A stretch of 64,000 bases of DNA from Ktedonobacter robiniae (lineage in GTDB: Bacteria > Chloroflexota > Ktedonobacteria > Ktedonobacterales > Ktedonobacteraceae): assembly GCF_016587375.1 (NCBI RefSeq), contig NZ_BNJG01000005.1, positions 243,008 to 307,007 on the forward strand, in the 5' to 3' direction. Both the position numbers and the translations under genes were made by a program. The notes under the pieces are model-generated. The model was not told where the DNA came from. It worked only from the letters and a program-made list of their open reading frames with translations, and made no database searches. Of this stretch, positions 44,103 to 52,607 are shown one piece after another. Numbering within the stretch: the stretch's first letter is position 1; every line of letters begins with the position of its first letter.

Positions 44103-45569
44103 ATGAAACGAGCGATACAGCATCACTTCCGCTTTTCTCTGACCTCCAGCGTGCGTGCGCGCCTGACGCTCTGGTATCTGGTAATGGTGGCATTTATCGT
44201 GTGTCTCTTTGGTGTCAGCCTCTATATTACTCAGATCTCCCTGAATGCCGACACAGCCGAGCGCGCGGCACAATTATATCAGGATAGCCAGCGTTTCGCG
44301 GAAACCTATAGGCAGGTACTGTTGGACCGCCAGGCGCCCACAACCCTCCATCTCAAGCTGTCCTCGCAGGAGATAGTGCTGCTGCTGCATCCAGATGGGA
44401 ATGCCCTGGACTCGCGCGGACCTCTGACAGATAGTCTGATCCAGCAACTTCAGACCGGGGCCGAGCAGAATAAAGGGATGATTGACCTCACCGTTCGCCG
44501 CTCTCTTCCCTGGTGGACTATCAATACCACCTATCACGTTCTGGTGACGCCAGTACTGAACCAGAATACGCGTGTCGCTATTTTGCTAGTGGGATTGCCA
44601 CCTCCACATCCCACCCCTCTAGGGATCATCTGGTTTTTTCATGGCCTGCTGGCCCTGCTGGTCGCAGCAATTGGGGGCTACTGGCTGGCTGGAAAGGTGC
44701 TGCGGCCGGTGAAAATGATTACCCGCATGGCCAATGAAATCAACGCGACCGATCTGCGCCGCCGCCTACATTTGCAGCGCCGGGACGAGTTTGGCGAACT
44801 GGCCGCCACCTTTGATCACATGCTGGCTCGCCTGGAGGCCGCCTTCAAACGCCAAACCCAGTTCACCGCCGATGCCAGCCATGAACTGCGCACGCCACTC
44901 ACGATCATCGACCTGAAGATCAACCAGGCGCTAACGCAGCTTGAGCAGCCGGAAGAATATCGGCAGGCGTTTGAACAGATCCAGGCGGAGAATGCACATA
45001 TGGCGGCGATAATCAATAGCCTGCTGCTTCTGGCACGGGCCGATACTGGACAAATCGCCCTGAATCTACAGGAAGTCGATCTGGGCGATCTCGCTCTGGC
45101 CTGCGTAGAACGCCTGCTGCCGCTGGCCAGGGCGAGCCAGATCGTACTGACTACAGGCGATCTGCCGGAAGTGCTGATTCGTGGCGACTCCCACTATCTG
45201 GGACAGATGCTGACCAATCTGATCGAGAACGGGATCAAATATAGCCGCCACATCGGCAAGCGCGTCCATGTCGAGGTCGCCTGCGAACCGCCGCTGTGGA
45301 GCGTAGTGCGCGTGCAGGATGACGGCCCCGGTGTGACCGACGAACACCTACCCTATCTGTTTAGCCGCTTCTATCGCGTGGATAAGGCACGCTCATCCAG
45401 GCAGAAAGGGTCTACACGCAGCACGTTGCCAGATCAGGAAAAACCCGGTGGTACTGGCCTGGGGCTCTCCATCGTCCAGTGGATCGTTCAGGCTCACCAT
45501 GGCGAGATCCGTGTGGAGAGCAAAATCGGAACTGGATCGCGCTTTGAAATTCGTTTGCCGCTACTGTAG
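44103..45569 (+). CDS. sensor histidine kinase (HAMP type)
   Basis: A 488-residue membrane kinase. Transmembrane segments lie at about 22-43 (LTLWYLVMVAFIVCLFGVSL) and 180-200 (FFHGLLALLVAAIGGYWLAG) with an extracytoplasmic sensor between them. A HAMP domain (RPVKMITRMANEINATDLRR) leads to the HisKA helix FTADASHELRTPLTIIDLKI and the ATPase boxes NLIENGIKYSR, VQDDGPGVTDEHLPYLFSRF and GGTGLGLSIVQWIVQAHHGE. It is coupled to the regulator upstream. It likely senses envelope or antibiotic stress and controls the divergent transporter; that link rests on gene order. Confidence 0.92.
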   Translation: MKRAIQHHFRFSLTSSVRARLTLWYLVMVAFIVCLFGVSLYITQISLNADTAERAAQLYQDSQRFAETYRQVLLDRQAPTTLHLKLSSQEIVLLLHPDGNALDSRGPLTDSLIQQLQTGAEQNKGMIDLTVRRSLPWWTINTTYHVLVTPVLNQNTRVAILLVGLPPPHPTPLGIIWFFHGLLALLVAAIGGYWLAGKVLRPVKMITRMANEINATDLRRRLHLQRRDEFGELAATFDHMLARLEAAFKRQTQFTADASHELRTPLTIIDLKINQALTQLEQPEEYRQAFEQIQAENAHMAAIINSLLLLARADTGQIALNLQEVDLGDLALACVERLLPLARASQIVLTTGDLPEVLIRGDSHYLGQMLTNLIENGIKYSRHIGKRVHVEVACEPPLWSVVRVQDDGPGVTDEHLPYLFSRFYRVDKARSSRQKGSTRSTLPDQEKPGGTGLGLSIVQWIVQAHHGEIRVESKIGTGSRFEIRLPLL

Positions 45570-45643
45570 TGGGGCTGACAACGAACATCCGGCGTTCCCT
45601 CATTTTCTACAGGGCGATTGGCATTGATGTCAAGAGACATCGT

Positions 45644-47130
45644 GGGGATTTTTACATAACCCCCCATACGCACCAACTTAAGCAAGGCAGAGGCAAAAAG
45701 AGGCTCCATCTGCGATGATGTCAGAAAGAGAAACCTGATATCGAGAGCAGAGGGAGCACAGACATGGCAAATGTAGCACACGTCGAGCAGTCTTTGAAGC
45801 ACATCCTGGAAGAACGAGCGAATGTCCTGGCCCGCGAAACGGGCTGTATTGAACGGCAGAGAAAATTCAGTGGAGCCGACCTGCTGCAAACGCTGGTTTT
45901 TGGCTGGCTGAGCCATCCGGATGCCAGTCTGGAGCGGCTCGCATCCATGGCGACCATCCGCAAGGTGGAAGTGACAGATACCGCGCTGCACAAACGCTTC
46001 ACGGAGCCCTGTGCCCACTTCTTGCATGCGGTGTTTGAGGAGATGGCCAGTGTGGTCGTTGAAGCCAGCCAGGATGTCCCGTTGGAGCTCCTGTGTCGCT
46101 TTCAGTCAGTCGTGCTGGAGGATAGTAGCAGTATCGCCCTCCCAGAGGAATTGGCAGAGCAGTGGCAGGGATGCGGGGGATCTCCTGGAAAGGGGCAAGC
46201 TGCGGTGAAATTGCATGTTCGTTGGGAACTCAAACGGGGACAGGTGCAAGGCCCAAGGCTCACGCACGGACGGATCATTGATCGATCCAGTCCGTTCAAA
46301 GATGATGGCTTGCCGGTGGGAAGTCTGTATATCGCCGATCTGGGGTATCTGGATTGGGGAGCGATTGCTGCTCGACGAGCGGCTGGCAGTTACACGCTCA
46401 CTCGTGCCCAGGCCAGAACCAACTACTGGACGCCGGAAGGCAAACCGCTGGAACTGGATGCGCTGCTCCCACAGCAGGTCGGACAGACCCACGAACGCTG
46501 GGTTCGTGTGGGCAAAGAGCATCGGCATCTGATGCGTCTGCTCATCTTGCGAGTTCCCCAAGACGGAGCTTCGCGACGACGCGCCAACTTGGAGGCTGAT
46601 GCCAAGCGACGCGCTCAACCCGTGCGGGAGCAAGCCTGGAAACTGGCCGACTGGACCATCTTGCTCACCGATGTCCCTGCGAATCTTCTGAACTTGCAGG
46701 AGGCTCTCGTCCTGGTGCGGGAACGATGGCAAATGGAAATGCTTTACAAGTTATGGAAGCAATACGGGCGGATTGATGAATGGCGCACCACGAATCCCTG
46801 GCGCGTGCTCTGTGAACTGTATGCCAAGCTCATTGGACTGCTCCTGCAACACTGGCTCATTCTCCTGTTCGCCTGGCAAGATGAGCAGCGCAGAATGCCG
46901 CAAACTGGCACAGGTGGTCCGCGATACCGCCAGTTCGCTGCTGGAAGCTTTTGCAGGGGAGCGCTCGTTTCTCTCTGCCCTACAAGCCATCCAACGTCGC
47001 ATGCGTTTAGGGTGCCAAATGAACAAGCGCAAAAAGCATCCCAATTCCGCCCAACTCCTCCAGCGGAGATCGACCAACTGGGCTTTGAGTCCTTAAGTTG
47101 GTGCGTATGGGGGGTTATGTAAAAATCCCC
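45644..47130 (+). mobile_element. IS4-family element, copy 2 (complete ends)
   Basis: A 1487-bp element with perfect terminal repeats GGGGATTTTTACATAACCCC (extending through CCATACGCACCAACTTAAG) at both ends. No target duplication is visible. Opposite in orientation to copy 1. Confidence 0.88.
45764..47122 (+). CDS. IS4-family transposase, copy 2
   Basis: Same 452-codon frame as copy 1, starting MANVAHVEQSLKHILEERAN, with the same DDE core and the same C-terminal frameshift after AWQDEQRR. A shared lesion means one copy gave rise to the other after the shift occurred, or that the shift is tolerated or programmed. The transposase core up to the Glu-containing YREK-like motif is unaffected. 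Confidence 0.85.
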   Translation: MANVAHVEQSLKHILEERANVLARETGCIERQRKFSGADLLQTLVFGWLSHPDASLERLASMATIRKVEVTDTALHKRFTEPCAHFLHAVFEEMASVVVEASQDVPLELLCRFQSVVLEDSSSIALPEELAEQWQGCGGSPGKGQAAVKLHVRWELKRGQVQGPRLTHGRIIDRSSPFKDDGLPVGSLYIADLGYLDWGAIAARRAAGSYTLTRAQARTNYWTPEGKPLELDALLPQQVGQTHERWVRVGKEHRHLMRLLILRVPQDGASRRRANLEADAKRRAQPVREQAWKLADWTILLTDVPANLLNLQEALVLVRERWQMEMLYKLWKQYGRIDEWRTTNPWRVLCELYAKLIGLLLQHWLILLFAWQDEQRRMPQTGTGGPRYRQFAAGSFCRGALVSLCPTSHPTSHAFRVPNEQAQKASQFRPTPPAEIDQLGFESLSWCVWGVM

Positions 47131-47531
47131 AAACATGGCGAAAGGCGCGAATCAAGGCGCTCGACAGTTGTACATGCGCAGTGGGACAAATAGAAAATGC
47201 TCACTCATGCTGAAAAAAACGGGCAGAAGGCGTGACCTCATGAGGCTGATCCGCTCGAACCCTCCATCTGCGTTCCCACGTGGATGGAGAAACCAACGAG
47301 CAAAAGCGGCATGCTGACCGCCCGAAGACATCATGCGTCGCAGCCGCACTGCCCGACAGAGAACCTTAGGAAATGCGCCTCGTCCTCTTGCTCTGTGGGA
47401 GTTCTCGATGAATTTACAACTTCTGCACACAACCATCCGCATCTGGAGCGGTTTTTCCGCTCGTCAATGGTTGAGCTGCTCACGTTTCGGAGCAAGTGCT
47501 CACCCTTGAGGTCAAAAAGTGCTCACTTTTC

Positions 47532-47655
47532 GGCTCATGGCCAGGTTTGGTGAATCATGAGGTTATCGGAAGAAAGGCCTCTGCTCTCTGCAGCGTAAAC
47601 TAATGAGTTTTAGTCTCTTTTATTGAAGGGCTTTCACCAAAGTTGGCCATGAGCC
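47532..47655 (+). mobile_element. 124-bp MITE, copy 3 (right arm of E4)
   Basis: Mirror image of copy 2 at the other E4 end, at the same position within the iterons, so the E4 arm was duplicated together with its MITE. Confidence 0.8.
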
Positions 47656-47675
47656 ACTTTTCGGGGCATTTACCA

Positions 47676-48072
47676 CGTAGTAGAGGCAAGGGATGCCTTG
47701 CAGTGTGAATAGGCAGCCGAGGCCGAGGGAGATCTGATCTGAGAAGGCTGCTTGCGGATTCTCCCCCAGATAGCCGAAGCGTTGGTATTGATCGTGGTTA
47801 TCGAGGAAGGTCACGAAGAAATTGCTGGCGTCCCCATGAGTGCTGAGAATGCCCTCCTCCGCCTGTTTGCGGTGCGTGAAGACATTGGCCAGCTCGGAAG
47901 GAGACTTGCTCCCCTTGGCGAACCAGGGCAATATGGAGAATAGCGGGAAGTCGAGAGCAGCATCGACGCCTACGGGGGTGTCCCCTTCCATGGCATTGCG
48001 ACCGATAAAACGGGCTATCTGCTCTTCGTTGGAGTATACCTCACCGTACGTGAAAAAGTTTTTCTTCCCAAG
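47676..48072 (-). pseudogene. alpha-amylase family gene, central part
   Basis: The frame reads FTYGEVYSNEEQIARFIGRN, VGVDAALDFPLFSILPWFAK, then ASNFFVTFLDNHDQYQRFGY (the catalytic-site FxDNHD motif of GH13) and GLGCLFTLQGIPCLYY up to the E4 insertion. The N-terminal part is lost where the IS110 left-end relic begins. The C-terminal part is at 33454-33998. Confidence 0.82.
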
Positions 48073-48246
48073 CAGCATGCCCCGGCGCGGGGCACCACCA
48101 GGGATGAAAGAGGATATACTGGAGAGAGATCGCGGCCAGAGTGAGAACGGACTCCAAATTATGAACGTAAGCGTGAGCCCGAAGCTGTCTCCAGGTACCT
48201 GTTTGCACCGCCAGTTGTCGCTCTTTTCTAGAAGCACGAAGAGGAA
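48072..48246 (+). mobile_element. solo left end of the IS110 element
   Basis: It starts GCAGCATGCCCCG after AA and follows the left end of the complete copies (50603 onward) with scattered differences for about 175 bp, including the GAGCCCGAAGC guide-like motif, then breaks off into the recombinase-like gene. The flank before it is CTTCCCAA, unlike the TTTGCCCGAA target of the complete copies. Confidence 0.75.
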
Positions 48247-49380
48247 CAGAGCATTCGTGCCCGCTATGGGCAAGCAGTGCGCGAGGCCGCTGATCGCCAT
48301 TTTCACGACCTGGTGCCTGTGCGTGATGAGGAGCGGGACGCCTTGTATACCCACCTGCTCAGAAGCGTCTATGCCACCGTCGCGGTGTCCTGGTATGCTC
48401 CCGAGCAGGTGAAAGCCATTGCCTATATTGCCGAAATTCAGGGACATCGCTTGGTGACCACGGCAGAGCGTCACCCGGGAGCGGGGAAGGTGGGTGAGGA
48501 GGATGTGGAACAGCAGCAACGTAATTATGCTTCCGCCCTGCACTACTTTGATTATGTGGTCGTTGCTTCTGATGGGACCATTGATCGACGTCAGGGGCGA
48601 AAGTTAGGGGAGCCTGGCGTCGAGGTGCTTGAGATCTTTCAACCAAAGGAGAAGGGCGTGAGGAAAGAACCGAAGCTGGAGGGACGGCCCCTCAAGAAGA
48701 AGAAAGGCAAAAGGAAAGAGGGGGCTACCTTTTCTTTGATCCGCTTGGCGATCCCCACGCGCGATCGCTTTGACGACCTCTCCGAGAGGATGGTTCCATA
48801 TCCTCAAGATCAGGATGAAGTGGTACGCAACCTGATGGATGGCTATGAAGCGGCTACTAAAGCGGCGACCCCACTGCCTCAGCCAACGGAACCTCTTGCC
48901 TGGACGATTGATGCTCTCGATGTTTCTGCTCAGCAGTTGCAAGAGATCCGTACCTATCTGCTCAGCCAACAGGTGACCGATCTGCGAGCCTTGGTAACCT
49001 CCTGGCTTCTGCATGAAGCGGAGAAGATGAAGCAGGAGGGGCCACACTTTGCCGCCATGCCCACATCTCAGCTTTCGCGCTATCGGCAGGAAGGGGCGAC
49101 CAAGGAACGTCTGCGCCGCGCGATCTATGCGATCATGCAGTGGAATCGTGCCAATGAACCCAGACGACGGTGGTTTCTCAATGTCAGTTTATTGAAAGCT
49201 CTGGCTGGTGGTCGCAAGGATCTCATCGGTGCTGTGTTGAAGGAGCATCAGGCTGAAGTCGATCAGCATCATCAAGAGTTCAATATTCCGCGCGGGTATA
49301 ACAAACATACTGAGCTGGTGCAGGAGGATATTCAGTTGCCTGAGGAGCCTGATGCCTATCCCTGGAATCGATCCAGATAG
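48247..49380 (+). pseudogene. telomere resolvase/tyrosine recombinase-like protein, N-terminally truncated
   Basis: The frame is open from the IS110 relic; a GTG at 48277 is the first possible start. AIAYIAEIQGHR (a box-II-like xGH) followed after a charged loop by NYASALHYFDYVVVASDG resembles the H...Y end of tyrosine recombinases, more specifically of ResT/TelK-type protelomerases. The basic tail domain (KKKKGKRKEGATFSLIRLAI and beyond) fits a DNA-binding extension. The catalytic N-terminal half with the first Arg and Lys is missing. The assignment is tentative. Confidence 0.4.
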
Positions 49381-49505
49381 CTGATACCAATTCGCCATCT
49401 GTCGTAGAAAGAATGGGTCTCCCTCGTTTTTATCTCATCGGCTCGCCCTGTTTTTCCGCAGGCTCCGACCGATGGTGCGACGCATCACGCGAGCATGCGG
49501 CTCGC

Positions 49506-49563
49506 CGTGCTCCCACAGTTCGAGTCGTGTGAGCACGGGCACGACTCGAACTGTGGGAGCACG
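49506..49563. terminator. long hairpin between convergent genes
   Basis: CGTGCTCCCACAGTTCGAGT and its continuation pair with the complement ACTCGAACTGTGGGAGCACG around a ten-base loop (24-bp arms). It separates the stop of the recombinase-like gene from the stop of the sigma factor gene and probably ends both transcripts. Confidence 0.6.
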
Positions 49564-49585
49564 GCGTTTAACGGGCGGCGGTTCG

Positions 49586-50461
49586 TCAGTCGTCGAGGAC
49601 CGCAAGGAGCACCTGGCGCAGGCGTGCAGGATCGGTAATCGTGGTGATCGCGATGATCTTGCCTCCCCTGATCGAGACATCAAAGACGCCGATCAGCCGC
49701 CCGTACGGGGCCACCACGACTCCCACGGAGCCATTCACCAGCGCAGTCTGTGTTGCCTGGGCACGTCCCACAAACTGGTTCGCCACAGCCGCTGCACCAT
49801 GAAGCTCTCCTGCTCCGCCCGCAGGCACGGACATGGGATCGCGCCGGAGCACCACCTCTGGATCGAGCACGGCGAGCAGCGCGTCAAAGTTCCCGACACG
49901 CGCGGCGATGAGGAAGGCTTCCACCACTTCTCGGCTGGCGGACAGGTCCGCATCCTGAATATGGGCTCTTCCCCGCACCCGGCGGCGGGCGCGGCTGGCG
50001 AGCTGCCTGGCTGCGCCCTCTGAGCGCTCCACGAGAGGCGCGATCTCGTCGAAGGGCACGGCGAAGATGTCGTGCAGCACATAGGCGAGGCGCTCGGCAG
50101 GAGTCAGCTGATCGAGCACCACCAGCAGCGCTAGACCCACCGCATCGACCAGTTCGGCTTCTTCCTCGGGGTCGCTTCTGCCAGGCTCTCTCGTGATGGA
50201 CCCAGCAAAGGACGCTTCCAGGGACTCTTCTCCCCGCGATTTCCGCGCGCGCAGCATATCCAGGCAGATCCGCGTGACCGCCCTGCTCAGCCATGCGCCC
50301 GGGTTTGAGACGGTGCTTGGGTCCGTGCGGACCAGACGCAGCCAGGACTCCTGAACGGCATCCTGCGCCTCGGGAAGGGAACCCAGCATCCGATAGGCCA
50401 TCGCCTGCAGTTGGGGACGTTCTGCCTCGAAGCGCTTCACCAGCCAGTCTTGTTCATCCAT
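49586..50461 (-). CDS. ECF sigma factor with SnoaL-like tail (ECF41 type)
   Basis: A 291-residue sigma factor from MDEQDWLVKRFEAERPQLQA; GGAAG lies seven bases before this ATG. Region 2 has RMLGSLPEAQDAVQESWLRL, and region 4 has LTPAERLAYVLHDIFAVPFD with EIAPLVERSEGAARQLASRA. The C-terminal ~110 residues (VVEAFLIAARVGNFDALLAV, VGVVVAPYGRLIGVFDVSIR) form a SnoaL-like domain that in ECF41 factors replaces a separate anti-sigma. ECF41 targets are usually a neighbouring oxidoreductase-like gene; here the divergent small monooxygenase-like gene (52608) would be the natural target but is broken. A decayed duplicate is at 59922-60793. Confidence 0.9.
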   Translation of the reverse strand: MDEQDWLVKRFEAERPQLQAMAYRMLGSLPEAQDAVQESWLRLVRTDPSTVSNPGAWLSRAVTRICLDMLRARKSRGEESLEASFAGSITREPGRSDPEEEAELVDAVGLALLVVLDQLTPAERLAYVLHDIFAVPFDEIAPLVERSEGAARQLASRARRRVRGRAHIQDADLSASREVVEAFLIAARVGNFDALLAVLDPEVVLRRDPMSVPAGGAGELHGAAAVANQFVGRAQATQTALVNGSVGVVVAPYGRLIGVFDVSIRGGKIIAITTITDPARLRQVLLAVLDD

Positions 50462-50602
50462 TCCTTCTCTTCCTTCTTTCTCCATTCGTCATACCACCGA
50501 CGAAGGAAACCGGGCTGATGTGACAGGCTGCCAGCCCGTCTTGGCGCGGAGCTCGCAAGAGAGCAGGATGTTTCCTTCCAATCGCACACGAGTTTGCCCG
50601 AA

Positions 50603-50852
50603 GCAGCATGCCCCGTGCCGGGACACCACCAGGGATGAAAGAGGATATACTGGAGAGATCGCGGCCAGGTGAGAACGGACGCCCAGTTATGAACATGAGC
50701 GTGAGCCCGAAGCTGTCTCCAGGTACCCGTTTGCACCGCCAGTTGTCGCTCTTTTCCAGAAGCACGTAGAGGAATCTAACCTCACAGGCCGGGTACTTCC
50801 TGGTCGCTGATCGCTAACCATTGACCACAGCGTATCAGAAGGAGGAACCCTG
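50603..50852 (+). ncRNA. candidate IS110 bridge RNA region (left end, copy 2)
   Basis: A non-coding left end of 250 nt, as in copy 1. GCCCGAA at 50705-50711 equals the target half adjoining the element, as expected of a left target guide. Transcription and folding are inferred. Confidence 0.45.
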
Positions 50853-52091
50853 ATGGAAGTCCTGTATCGAAGCTGTTGCGGGATTGATGTCCACAAACAA
50901 TTTCTGGTGGCATGTTTGCTCGCTGTCGATGAGAAAGGACAGCAACACAAAGAGCTGCGGCGCTTTTCGACGATGACGAGTGAATTACTCTCGTGCGTTG
51001 ACTGGCTGAAAACAGCGCGGTGCCAGGCCATCGCGATGGAGTCAACCGGGGTGTATTGGAAGTCCCCTTTCAACCTCATGGAAGGGCACTTTGAGCAGGT
51101 CATGATTGTCAATGCCGAACATCTCAAACGCGTTCCAGGTCGCAAAACCGATAAAAAGGATGCGGAGTGGATCGCCGAACTCTTGCAGTTTGGGCTCCTC
51201 AAACCCAGCTTTATCCCGTCACCCCAACAACGAGAGCTTCGTGATCTGACCCGTCTGCGCACAACTCTGATCGCCGAGCGAACCCGGCTGGTGAATCGGC
51301 TCCACAAAACGCTGGAAGATACCAATCTGAAGCTCTCGTCCGTGTTGACGGATATCATGGGGAAATCAGGACAGCAGATTCTCTCGGCTCTCCTTCGCGG
51401 AGAGGAAGATCCAGCCGTGTTAGCAGATCTGGCTCTGGGACGTGCGATGAGCAAACGTGACGCGCTGGCACAAGCGCTGCGTGGACGCCTGAGGGACCAT
51501 CACCGCCTCCTCTTGCAGGAACTGCTCTCCCTGATCGAGCGACATGATCGGGGAATTTCGCGCCTGGACAGGGAGATTGAGGAGCGCTTGCGCCCTCAGG
51601 AGGCGTTGATTCAGCGGCTCGATGCTATTCCTGGATGTAGCCGTCGAATCATCGAAGTTCTCCTGGCTGAGATAGGCTCGGATGTGTCTCCTTTTCCGGA
51701 TGCCGCTCACCTCGCCTCCTGGGTGGGCATTTGTCCTGGCAATAACGAGAGTGGAGGCAAACGCAAAAGTGGACGCATTCGCAAAGGCAATCGCTGGATT
51801 AAAGCGATGCTGGTTCAAGCCGCCAATGCCGCCGCTCGAACCAAGCACAGCTATCTCTCGGCACAGTATCATCAGATTGCTGCTCGTCGTGGCAACAAAC
51901 GTGCTGTCGTGGCGGTGGCTCACAGCATTCTGGTGATCTACTATCACATGCTCACGACTGGTGAGCCCTATCAGGAAAGAGGAGCAAACTACTTTTCGGA
52001 ATTAGATCGCAAGCATGCTGAGCGACGGGCAACCAGGCAGCTTGAACGGTTGGGATATCAGGTGACGCTGACCCCTACTCAGATCGCTTAA
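50853..52091 (+). CDS. IS110-family transposase (copy 2)
   Basis: A 412-residue protein identical to the copy-1 transposase (2008-3246), with the DEDD domain (CGIDVHKQFLVACLLAVDEK, KTDKKDAEWIAELL) and Transposase_20 domain (LASWVGICPGNNESGGKRKS). AAGGAGGAACCC precedes the ATG. Both copies look intact and active. Confidence 0.95.
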   Translation: MEVLYRSCCGIDVHKQFLVACLLAVDEKGQQHKELRRFSTMTSELLSCVDWLKTARCQAIAMESTGVYWKSPFNLMEGHFEQVMIVNAEHLKRVPGRKTDKKDAEWIAELLQFGLLKPSFIPSPQQRELRDLTRLRTTLIAERTRLVNRLHKTLEDTNLKLSSVLTDIMGKSGQQILSALLRGEEDPAVLADLALGRAMSKRDALAQALRGRLRDHHRLLLQELLSLIERHDRGISRLDREIEERLRPQEALIQRLDAIPGCSRRIIEVLLAEIGSDVSPFPDAAHLASWVGICPGNNESGGKRKSGRIRKGNRWIKAMLVQAANAAARTKHSYLSAQYHQIAARRGNKRAVVAVAHSILVIYYHMLTTGEPYQERGANYFSELDRKHAERRATRQLERLGYQVTLTPTQIA

Positions 52092-52400
52092 TCCTGCTTC
52101 CAGCATACGAGCTTGCGGATGAGGTTCTCTTGGGTCACTTGACCCACAGGGGGGTGTTTTTGTCTCTTTCTCCAGCTCTTTCAGAGGAAGAGGAGCAAAC
52201 TACTTTTCGGAATTAGATCGCAAGCATGCTGAGCGACGGGCAACCAGGCAGCTTGAACGGTTGGGATATCAGGTGACGCTGACCCCTACTCAGATCGCTT
52301 AATCCTGCTTCCAGCATACGAGCTTGCGGATGAGGTTCTCTTGGGTCACTTGACCCACAGGGGGGTGTTTTTGTCTCTTTCTCCAGCTCTTTCAGAGGAA
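51979..52400 (+). repeat. 211-bp tandem duplication at the IS110 right end
   Basis: Bases 51979-52189 (last 113 bp of the transposase frame plus right end) are repeated exactly as 52190-52400. The junction shares the short sequence AAG. The chromosomal flank (TCAGGGAAG) follows only after the second unit. Confidence 0.88.
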
Positions 52401-52607
52401 TCAGGGAAGAAACCGGTCACAATCTTTGCGTGTCATACGTCGGGAGGATGACGAGGGAAACCCAGCCAAGGTGAGAGGGAGTCCCACTCCTCTTGACCGC
52501 GCTGACTGGGCAATCTCATCACCATCAAGATGCACCTTGGGGGTTGTGTGCACCGCCAGCGGAAAAGCACCACTTTCCCTCGTGGAAAAGTGAAAGGACC
52601 TGTTCCC

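Larger units (their letters stand above)
33999..47675. mobile_element. cassette E4: 13.7-kb element inserted in an alpha-amylase gene
   Basis: Flanked by CGTAG (33994-33998 and 47676-47680). The outer 366 bp form a nearly perfect inverted repeat (33999-34364 with 47310-47675) that starts TGG(T)AAATGCCC and includes a 124-bp MITE in each arm, three iterons with GTGAGCACTT and GAGCAGCTCAACCATTG, and the subterminal module GGAAAAACCGCTCC ... AAGTTGTAAAT. Inside are a nine-PAS kinase, two inverted IS4 copies, a TPR fragment, an ABC transporter, a membrane protein and a two-component system. No transposase of its own is present. Confidence 0.8.
50603..52189 (+). mobile_element. IS110-family element, copy 2 (1587 bp)
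   Basis: Same length and limits as copy 1. The target can be read directly because an unoccupied duplicate of the flank exists at 59581-59900: there TTTGCCCGAA is followed at once by TCAGGGAAG. Here the element lies between the two parts, and only the AA core is duplicated. Its last 211 bp are repeated in tandem (52190-52400). Confidence 0.92.
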
